Below, piece after piece: positions 56,673 through 64,000 of a stretch of DNA of 64,000 nt. The stretch lies in NCBI RefSeq assembly GCF_000283155.1, contig NW_004454163.1, positions 19,646,718 through 19,710,717 of the forward strand, written 5' to 3'. The position numbers and the translations under genes were made by a program. Source of the DNA: Ceratotherium simum simum (Eukaryota > Chordata > Mammalia > Perissodactyla > Rhinocerotidae). Position 1 is the stretch's first letter. Every line of letters starts with the position of its first letter. The notes under the pieces are model-generated. The model saw only the letters and a list, made by a program, of their open reading frames with translations, made no database searches and was not told where the DNA came from.

Positions 56673-57360
56673 GCCTCGGTAGCCTAGTTGGTAATGGCAC
56701 ACAGTGTTAGGTAGATGGGTGGGGGTTTGAATCTTGCAGAAAAGCAGGATTTATATTAACTATGTGCACTGAGGAAGAGTCCTAGGGTTAGAGAAATGCA
56801 CAGAGGACAACAAGTCGAGGATGGGATCTCGTGATGCATGGTGTGTTAATATGTCCCTGGACGTTTGGTTGGATGTGGCTGGGTCATTCAGTAAGGCTGG
56901 AGTTTGAAAGGGGGAGCTTGGTCAGCAAATGCATTGAGGTAAGCACTTTATAGAGCATCTTGCTTGGGAGGAGTGAGAACAGGTGTGGTTCTCCTGCCAC
57001 ATAGCAGTCAGATGTAATAGCTGCCGTGAAGGGGGTACCAGTCATCTAATTAACACCCCTACAACTATCCCGTTGCCTGGGGCTGCTTGGCAGTGTTTCC
57101 CTTGAATGATGTCCTATAGAGGTATGATTGCAGTAGACCAAAAGAAGTGTCTGCCACTATTTGGAGAGGTTTTAGTGGGTGTGACTCCCACACTTAGCTG
57201 CCTATCAGTGTGGACCACCATGCCCTTGTCTGGTGCCTACCTACCGGCTAATCCAGCCTGGCTGAACTGGGTGTCAAAACCATAAGACATTAGTAAGGTT
57301 TCTCCTACCAGTAAACCAGCGACCATCAGTTAGACGGCTGCAAAAAAAAAAAAATAAAAA
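56673..57360 (+). mobile_element. 688-bp retroposed insertion with tRNA-like head, inside the MULE
   Basis: It starts GCCTCGGTAGCCTAGTTGG, resembling the 5' half of elongator tRNA-Met. It has a perfect Pol III A box (56680-56691, fits TRGYNNARNNGG) and a near-consensus B box (GGTTTGAATCT, 56724-56734) 32 bases later. It ends in an A-rich tail (57342-57360). The TSD ATAACCCTTCTT is identical at 56661-56672 and 57361-57372. It has no open frame. Its body matches no repeat I recognise and is far longer than a normal tRNA SINE. Confidence 0.82.
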
Positions 57361-57372
57361 ATAACCCTTCTT

Positions 57373-58815
57373 CTGTTGTTTGGCAATATAACATCTTTAT
57401 TTGAAATTGTCAACAGAATATGACAGAAATAGTATACTCACAAAAAGAAAAGCCAATGCTACATTATAATGGTTTTTGTTACCATTTCCATTCTTTTAAT
57501 GAGATAAAAGTAAACGGTACTGATGCTGTGAGGAGAGGAGAATCTGCAATGCCCAATGTACAGCTCCTCAGGATTTGGGTAACATCACAAGCCTTCAAGA
57601 TGGGACAGGAAAGTATCAGCACAGCATTAGTGTTGAAGGGGAAGGAAGGAAAACTCTGAATAGGTTAAAACAACATGCAGAAGAAGAGCAAAAGCAATGC
57701 CATCTCAGGTACTTCGAAGAACTCTCCATGATATTCATGATGAAGAGGTCCTGTTAATGCTACCAAAAAGGACTCATTAAAGATGCAAGTAAATAGAATT
57801 CAAAACAATCTACCTCCACATCCAACTTCATTGCATGGAATTGAAATTCCAGAGGAGTATAAAGTGACCGGACATGGGGAACCATTTATGTATGATTTCA
57901 GTGCTCAAGATGACAAAAGAATTCTTATTTATACAACTTATGACAGTATTCAATATTTAAGTGCCAATACCACATTATTCAGTGATGGCACCTTTAAGAC
58001 GGCACCAACACAGTTCACTCAGTTATTTACTGTGCATGGTGTAGTATTGGGTTATACTATGCCATTGATTTATGCACTAACAATGAAAAGGCGAGAAGAT
58101 ACTTACAGATTTATATATATAAGAAAGTACTTGCATTTGCACAGGAAAGAAATCTCAACATTAACCCTTCATTGTGTATGATGGATTTTGAGATTGCAAA
58201 TATGAATGTGACTTGACTACTCCTACCAAATGGACAAGCAAAAGGATGCTTGTTTCACTTTTGACAATCACTGTGGCAAAAAATAACTTCTTTAGTTCTA
58301 ACACACAAATATGTGAGAACAGAAAGTAACACCTGCAAGTGTGCATCCATGTTGTTTGGAGTTTCATTTGTGTCTTTGCAAGGTGTAAATGAAACTTTTG
58401 AGTACATTGTGGAGAATGCAGAATAAAATTTAGATAACCTAATGAGTGATTTTAAGAGAGTATATGTCTGTGGAAGGCGTGACAGGGGCAGAAGAGAACT
58501 GGAAGCTCCAGGATTTCCACCAGAAACTTGGAATGTTTATACAGCAGTACTGAATGGTGATCACAGGACAAACAACGCAGTGGAGGCTGGTAAGCAAATT
58601 TCAAAAGCTGATGGTAGTGCATAATCCTTCAATTTGGAGATTTATTGGAGTGTTAAAAGATGAACAGCAAAGCAATGAACAAGTTATCACCCAGGTTCTT
58701 GGTGGTCACACTCATACGGCCACCAACTTCACAATGATACCAACAAAATCAAATTTGTATAACAGAAATTGTTAACAGATATATCAAATGTAGAGCCAAT
58801 AATCAGGTCGATATA
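57373..58815 (+). pseudogene. Broken FLYWCH/MULE transposase
   Basis: Remains of a DDE transposase spread over all three plus frames. From ~57455 a FLYWCH zinc-finger is visible (LHYNGFCYHFH; then Y-stop-C and RRICNAQCTA; then GKYQHS), with the conserved Trp replaced by TGA. The MULE core begins MQVNRIQNNLPPHP. The first catalytic Asp is in FSDGTFKTAP (codon 57984-57986) and the second in MDFEIANMN (58184-58186, a different frame). The C..H motif GCLFHF is at ~58244-58261. The C-terminal block FPPETWNVYTAVLNGD and RTNNAVE precedes FQKLMVVHNPSIWRFIG in yet another frame. Multiple frameshifts and stops make it non-functional. Confidence 0.88.
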
Positions 58816-58819
58816 TACT

Positions 58820-59069
58820 TTTTTTTTTTTTTGAGGAAGATTGGCCCTGAGCTAACATCTGTTGCCAATCTTCCTCCTTGTTTCCTTTTTTCTCCCCAAA
58901 GCCCCAGTAGATAGTTGTATGTCATAGTTGTACATCCTTCTAGTTGCTCTATTTGGGACGCCGCCTCAGCATGGCTTGATGAGCGGTGCGTAGGTCCACA
59001 CCCAGGATCCGAGCCAGTGAAACCCAGGCCATCGAAGTGGAGCATGAGAACTTAACCAAGCCAGCCCCC
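58820..59069 (-). mobile_element. ERE-type SINE inserted in the MULE transposase
   Basis: Poly(T), GAGGAAGATTGGCCCTGAGC, GCCCCAGTAGATAGTTGTAT, CATGGCTTGATGAGCGG and a decayed head (AACCAAGCCAGCCCCC). TSDs are 58805-58819 and 59070-59084 with two mismatches (AGGTCGATATATACT / AGGTCAATATACACT). Confidence 0.93.
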
Positions 59070-59235
59070 AGGTCAATATACACTTGAGAGCAATTGCTCG
59101 TCGACTTAAGAGTAACCCTGCTGAACTTCATGACGAAGAAGAATAAGAATAAATGTGAAATCCACAATTCATCATGAATTACAATATAATAATGTAAATA
59201 AAATTTTAATGATGTTAAATGTATTATTTAAGGAA

Positions 59236-59350
59236 TTATAGACCAAATGTCTCAGTGGACGTTTTAGACAGGACCAAATATCAAGGACCTATGACCTTTT
59301 TGGTGTCGACTAAAAGTCTCCATGGATGTTTTGGATAGGACCAAATGTCC
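59236..59350 (-). repeat. Right TIR of the MULE element (two sub-units)
   Basis: On the plus strand the inner unit is GACCAAATGTCTCAGTGGACG.. (from ~59241) and the outer unit is CTCCATGGATGTTTTGG..ACCAAATGTCC (59319-59350). Confidence 0.85.
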
Positions 59351-59364
59351 TGCAAAGGTTTGTG

Positions 59365-60597
59365 CAATTGCTTAGATTTGGTATTGAATTCTACATTAAT
59401 ATTTATCAAAAAGGAGTGGAAAATAGACAAAAATGCTGCTAAGTGGGTGTAGTTCCCCGGTACACAGGAGGCAGTCAATAATTATTTGTGACATTGAAAA
59501 ATACTACTCATAATAAAATTGAAACCAAAATGGAATTCTTTACCTGAGCCAAAATCAACACATTTTATCTTAAGTTAACACTCAATGGACTTAAGCCAGT
59601 CAACTGTTTTGTAATGAAGAAAATAAATATTTGAGAACATATGTGACGTGAGTTATGCCTAGATGTGGAGTAACAGTGGTGGAGGAAATAAATCGATCTT
59701 TAAAAGTTATGGGTTTTTCCATTAAAACTTTCTAATAGTCCAAATGCAGAGAAGACTCTTGGTCTGTAGAACTATTGATTAGGGATAAAATGTCCTTTAA
59801 TGAGAGAAGAAGGCAGGTTCTATTCAATTTGTCCTTCACATATTTATTAAGAAAACTTAAGATACCATTGCTATCACAGTTTCCTATTCAATACCCTGTG
59901 AATCACCAGCAGCAAGTCATTCCAGGTTTACTCTAACTAGAAATCTAATTTACATTTATAAAAACATGTAAATATCTGGAAGGATATTTACATAGTCTCA
60001 AAGTATCACAAAGAGCAAAAGATATTTTTACAATAGAGAAATCTTGTGGGTATTTACCCCTTAACCAAATGATCAAGCTTAACATCACCAATAATGGGAC
60101 AAACTGACATCACACACCCCCTTGATGCATTGAGAAGGATGCAACCTCAGTTATGTAGGGTTTCTCCAAAACATGTCTGACTTGAATCTAATCATAAGGA
60201 AACAATCAGACAAATCCAAATTGAGGAACATTCTGAAAAACAACTGATCTGAACTCTTCAAAAATGTTGATGTGAAAAACAAAAGGCTGTGCATGGTAAC
60301 AGATTAAAGGAGACTAGAGATGTGACAGTTAAATGTGATGTGGGATCTTTAATTGGAACCTGGATGAAACAACAACAACAACTCTAAAGAACAGGATTGG
60401 GACAATTGGGGGACCTTTAATATAAATTACATGAGATAGTAGTATTGACGTTACTTTTCCTGATTATGTTAATTATATTGTATTTCATTGGGAGATTTTT
60501 CTTTGTTTTTAGGAGATACATGCTGAAGTATTTAGAGGGGAAGAGTCGTGATGTCTGCAACTAATTCTCAAATGACTCAGAAAAAAAATGCATACAT
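59365..60597. other. Intergenic, no gene seen
   Basis: A/T-rich sequence with no recognised exon, RNA or young repeat. Confidence 0.4.
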
Positions 60598-60853
60598 GGT
60601 GCTGGCCCCGTGGTGTAGCAGTTAAGTTCACGCACTCTGCTTCGGCTGCCCAGGGTTTGCTGGTTTGCATCCTGGTTGCAGACCTATGCACCACTCATCA
60701 AGCCATGCTGAGGTGGCATCCCACATAGAGCAACTAGAAGGATGTACAGCTATGACATACAACTATCTACTGGGGCTTTGGGGAGAAAAAAGGAAAAAAA
60801 GGAGGAAGATTGGCAACAGCTGTTAGCTCAGGGCCAATCTTCCTCAAAAAAAG
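60598..60853 (+). mobile_element. ERE-type SINE with TSD
   Basis: Head GGTGCTGGCCCCGTGG, CAGTTAAGTTCACGCACTC, middle CATACAACTATCTACTGGGG, tail GGCAACAGCTGTTAGCTCAGG. TSD AAAAAAATGCATACA at ~60582-60596 and 60854-60868. Confidence 0.93.
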
Positions 60854-61240
60854 AAAAAAATGCATACAAATACACTGGCCGAGAAAGAAATATGGCAAAA
60901 TATTACCAATTAGGGAATCTAAATGAAGAATATTTGGTTGTTCACTGTTTTATTTTTTTGAACTTTTCTGTAGATTTTTAACTTTTCAAACTAAAAATTA
61001 GAAGGAAAAGTATCTTTCAAGCAAGCTACATAATTACCTGAAATAGGGAGTGATGTCAGCAACACGGCAGAGTGAGCTGTTCCCTTTGTCTCTCCCTCTT
61101 CGAACAACAACTAAAAGGACATTCATTGATCAGCAGAGGATACCCACACAGCACATCAGGACGCCTGAGAGACCCGAGCAGCTGTACATTTGAAGTTAGA
61201 TGGACTACCCCCTAAGGAGGTGGTTGAGATAGGTGAGTAC

Positions 61241-61985
61241 CCCCTGGACCCCAGGCAGCCCAGCGCACGTGTGTGGCTACTTTCCCGGCTGGAGTGACCA
61301 TAGCACCTCTGCAGCCCCTAGGGTGGGAGCGTGCCTCAGTGCCGCTTTGGAAACAGGTGACGGCAGCCCTGAGCCCCCGTGTGATCACTTCCCCATCTGG
61401 TGGGAGAGTCCTCCGGGCCACACAGCCCACAGAGAGCGGCGCAGGCTTGGACCCAGTGGGGAAGCCCCGCCTACCAAGCACAAAGGCCGGTGTGATCTAG
61501 GAGCAGAGGGCGGCTGAGATCCCAGTCCAGGCAAACAAGCTCCCAGCTGCCATGAATGCCCATAGCACCGCTGCAGTAAGCATGTCTTGGAGGGACTGTG
61601 GGAGCAGGCGACAGTAGCCCTGAGGCCCCGTGTGATCACTCTCTGTCGAGTGGGAGAAACCACAATCCCACTGTGGTCCCAGGGAGTGGCTTTGGCTCAG
61701 TCCCAGAGGGGAGGTCCTGCCCACCAAGCACAACAGCTAGTGTGACCTAGGAGCAGGGGGTGGCTGAGATGCCAGTCTGGGCAAACAAGCTCCCAGCTGC
61801 CATGAACACCCATAGTACTGCTGCGGCTCCAAAGAGGGGAAAGCATGTCTTGGCAGGACTGTGGGAGGAGTCAGCAGCAGCCCTGAGCTCCCCATGTGAC
61901 TACTTTCCCATTTGGTGGGAGACCCCACAGGACCGCTGCGATCCCAAGGAGTGACCCAGCCTGGGACAGGCATAGCTGACAGGGA
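61241..61985 (+). repeat. ~250-bp tandem units in the L1 5' UTR
   Basis: Three imperfect units. TGTGATCTAGGAGCAGAGGG at 61491 recurs as TGTGACCTAGGAGCAGGGGG at 61741 (period 250), each followed by CAAACAAGCTCCCAGCTGCC and a GTGTGATCACT / GTGTGACTAC-type motif. The first unit (from ~61241) shares only its later part (CAGCCCTGAGCCCCCGTGTG). Confidence 0.85.
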
Positions 61986-62103
61986 TCACGGTACCAGGTT
62001 CAGATTACACAGCCCTTGCCCCACCCCCCAAGTGGCGGCCACTGGAACCTGCATCCAGAAACCATCACTATGCATCGGCACAAGTCCACACCATAAACTT
62101 GTA

Positions 62104-63024
62104 TAAAGAAATCTATTAATACTCCAGACCAGGAAGAAAAAGACAAACACCCAGAAATCAATCCTGAAATCTATAATCTAAATGACAAAGAATTCAAGAC
62201 AGACATCATAAGAACACTCAATGAGCTACAAGAGAATTCTGAAAGACAGTTCAATGAAATCAGAAACCAAATTACTGAACAGAGGGAATTCATCACAAAA
62301 GAGATCGAAACTATAAAGAAAAACCAAACAGAATCATTAGAGATGAAAAACACAAGGGATGAGATGAAGAAAAATCTGGAGTCCTTAAACAACAATGGAG
62401 GATAGAATTAGCAATCTGGAGGATAGGAACACAGAAATGCTTCAGATGGGGGAGGAGAGAGAACTTAGACTAAAAAGAAGTGAAGAAATTCTCCAAGAAA
62501 TATCCGAGTCAATTAGGAAATGCAAAATAAGGATTATAGGTATTCCAGAGGGAGAAGAGAGGGAAAAAGGAGCAGAGAGCTTGTTCAAAGAAATAATAAC
62601 TGAGAACTTCCCAAACCTGGAGAAGGAGCTGGAATTACATGTAAAAGAAGCCAACAGAACTCCTAATTACATCAATGTAAAAAGACCTTCTCCAAGGCAT
62701 ATATTAGTAAAGCTGGCAAAAGTCAATGACAAAGAAAAAATATTAAGGGCAGCAAGACAAAAGAAAATAACCTACGAAGGAAGCCCTATCAGGCTTTTAG
62801 CAGATTTTTCAGCAGAAACCTTACAGGCTAGGAGAGAGTGGAATGATAGATTCAAAATTTTGGAAGACAAAAACTTTCAGCCAAGAATACTATATCCAGT
62901 GAAAATATCCTTCAGATATGATGGAGAAATAAAAACTGTCCCAGATAAACAAAAGCTGAGGGAGTTCATTGCCACAAGACCCCCAACCCCTACAAGATTT
63001 GATCAAGAAGGCCCTCATACCTGA
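62104..63024 (+). pseudogene. L1 ORF1 (RNA-binding chaperone), one frameshift
   Basis: The N-terminal coiled-coil part (KEFKTDIIRTLNELQENSE) is open to a TAG at ~62403. A 1-nt frame slip near 62390 leads into the 209-codon frame starting MEDRISNLEDRN. The C-terminal RNA-binding domain is well preserved: KIRIIGIPEGEE, RHILVKLAKVNDKEKILRAA, ITYEGSPIRLLADFSAETL. No clear start codon for the N-terminal part is visible. Confidence 0.88.
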
Positions 63025-63491
63025 AAAAAAAAAAAAAAAAAGAAAGGGTGTACAAAGCCTTGAGCAAGGGTATAAATAGGCAGACCAAGTCAGAAATTTG
63101 CAACTCTCTCTCAGAAAAGATTAGCAACAATTATAACTGTAAAAATAAAGGGAAGGAAAACATCAAAAATAAATAGTATCACTTGATTTTAACCACAAAT
63201 TCACAACACATACCAGAATAAGTTGTGACAACAACTTAGAAGGGGAAGAGGAAAGGGAGGAAACCTGCTTAGACTAAGGGAATAAGAGGCTATCACGGAA
63301 TGGACTATCTCATCTATGAGATCTTTTATACAAACCACACTGTAACCAATAAATAAAAAATCAGAACAAAGACACAAATGATAAATAAAGAGAAAACCAT
63401 CCTAGATAATTAGAGACCAAACTGAATTAGTCTGAAATACACAGGATGAGAAACAAGGGAAATATACAGTAACTGAAAAACAAGCTATAAA

Positions 63492-64000
63492 ATGGCAGCA
63501 TTAAGCCCTCATATATCAATAATTGCTCTAAATGTAAATGGATTGAATTCCCCAATCAAAAGACACAGAATGGCTGGATGGATTAAAAAACAAGACCCAA
63601 CAATTTGCTACCTCCAGGAAACACGTCACAGCTCTAAAGACAAACACAGGCTTAGAGTGAAGGGATGGAAGACAATACTCCAAGCTAATGGCAAGCAAAA
63701 GAAAGCAGATGTTGCCATACTTATATCAGACAAAGTAGACTTCAAGATGAAAAAGGTAATGAGAGGGGCAATATATAATGATAAAAGGGACACTCCACCA
63801 AGAAGACATATCACTTATAAATATATATGTACCCAACACAGGAGCACCAAAGTACATAAAGCAACTGTTAACAAACCTAAAAAGAGATATTAACAACAAC
63901 ACAATAACAGTAGGGGATCTTAACATCACACTTACATCAATGGATAGATCATCCAGACGGAAAGCCCACGGGGAAATAGTGGACTTAAACGAAAAACTAG
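63492..64000 (+). pseudogene. L1 ORF2 N-terminus (endonuclease domain), partial and frameshifted
   Basis: Starts MAALSPHISIIALNVNGLNS, with the endonuclease metal-binding Asn in ALNVNGLN and Glu in CYLQETRH. The frame slips near 63765; the correct continuation (LINIYVPNTGAPK, then VGDLNITLTSMDRSSR) runs in another frame to the window end. The RT domain lies outside. Confidence 0.88.

Larger units (their letters stand above)
56449..59357 (+). mobile_element. MULE-type (Mutator/Phantom-like) DNA transposon with TIRs
   Basis: A ~2.9-kb element bounded by inverted ends. The left end (from 56457, GGACATTTGGTC..TCCAAAA..TCC.TGGAGAC) is mirrored as the reverse complement ending at 59350, with 35 of 43 positions matching by eye. 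Each end carries a second diverged copy of the same unit (56499-56535; 59240-59282). A 7-bp direct repeat GTTTGTG (56442-56448; 59358-59364) may be the TSD. The interior encodes a broken FLYWCH plus MULE transposase. Removing two later insertions leaves ~1.94 kb. The FLYWCH/MULE domain pairing is typical of the Phantom group of Mutator elements. It is an inactive relic. Confidence 0.85.
61045..64000 (+). mobile_element. L1 element, 5' UTR to ORF2 start (cut by window end)
   Basis: An L1 in sense orientation starting near GGGAGTGATGTCAGCAACA. It has a long GC-rich 5' UTR (61045-62100) with tandem repeats, ORF1 (to 63024), an unusually long inter-ORF region (63025-63491) and the ORF2 endonuclease start (63492 on). 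It is younger than the other L1s here, judging by long open segments, but has at least two frameshifts. It continues beyond the window. Confidence 0.92.

Noticed and set aside
56673..56750. Possible functional tRNA-Met gene
   Set aside because: Only the 5' half and the internal promoter boxes resemble a tRNA. The 3' half does not form an acceptor stem, and the sequence continues into a 688-bp retroposed unit.
58442..58624. Domesticated host gene derived from the MULE transposase
   Set aside because: The coding potential is broken into several frames, with an insertion and a stop at the FLYWCH tryptophan; there is no sign of purifying selection.
1..64000. CRISPR arrays, operons, phage or plasmid features
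   Set aside because: The window is vertebrate nuclear DNA with spliced genes and retroposons. The only regularly spaced repeats are microsatellites and the L1 and leader repeats.

Overview
This is mammalian nuclear DNA, almost certainly from an odd-toed ungulate (Perissodactyla: horse, rhinoceros or tapir lineage). The evidence is about ten tRNA-derived SINEs of the equine ERE type, several with clean target-site duplications (TSDs), plus generic mammalian MIR, L2, MER5A, MER20 and L1 repeats. I cannot resolve the species from the sequence.

The one protein-coding host gene is ACAA2 (mitochondrial 3-ketoacyl-CoA thiolase), complete on the minus strand from the ATG at 52251 to the TGA at 12037. 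Ten coding exons with consensus splice sites sum to 1194 nt (397 codons plus stop), and all phases join. The catalytic residues Cys92, His352 and Cys382 are all present. A poly(A) signal lies at 11716-11721. The ACAA2 CpG-island promoter (about 51.77-52.93 kb) faces a divergent plus-strand small Cajal-body RNA, SCARNA17 (mgU12-22/U4-8). I recognised SCARNA17 by two guide segments complementary to U12 (around G22) and U4 (around C8) snRNAs, with C/D boxes at the right spacing.

Layout. 1-500: GC-rich island. 0.5-11.7 kb: intergenic, with an inverted duplication at 2.4-3.5 kb, SINEs, a MER20, an old L2-like block and an L1 3' end abutting the ACAA2 3' end. 11.7-52.3 kb: ACAA2. Intron 7 contains a 100-N gap at 18322-18421 whose flank suggests a misjoin. 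Intron 2 (12.9 kb) holds a 445-bp polypurine tract, a broken gammaretrovirus-like endogenous retrovirus (ERV, about 34.8-41.7 kb) and a decayed L1. 52.3-53.3 kb: divergent promoter and SCARNA17. 54.3-55.4 kb: LTR-like repeats. 56.4-59.4 kb: a DNA transposon with terminal inverted repeats and a broken FLYWCH/MULE-type transposase, itself invaded by a 688-bp retrosequence with a tRNA-like head and by an ERE SINE. 61.0 kb to the end: the 5' half of a fairly young L1 with tandem ~250-bp repeats in its 5' UTR, cut by the window edge.

The most notable items are the MULE/FLYWCH transposon (to my knowledge rare in mammals), the tRNA-headed 688-bp insertion inside it, the probable assembly chimera in ACAA2 intron 7, and the SINE present in only one arm of an inverted duplication. 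No CRISPR, operon or prokaryotic feature is present.
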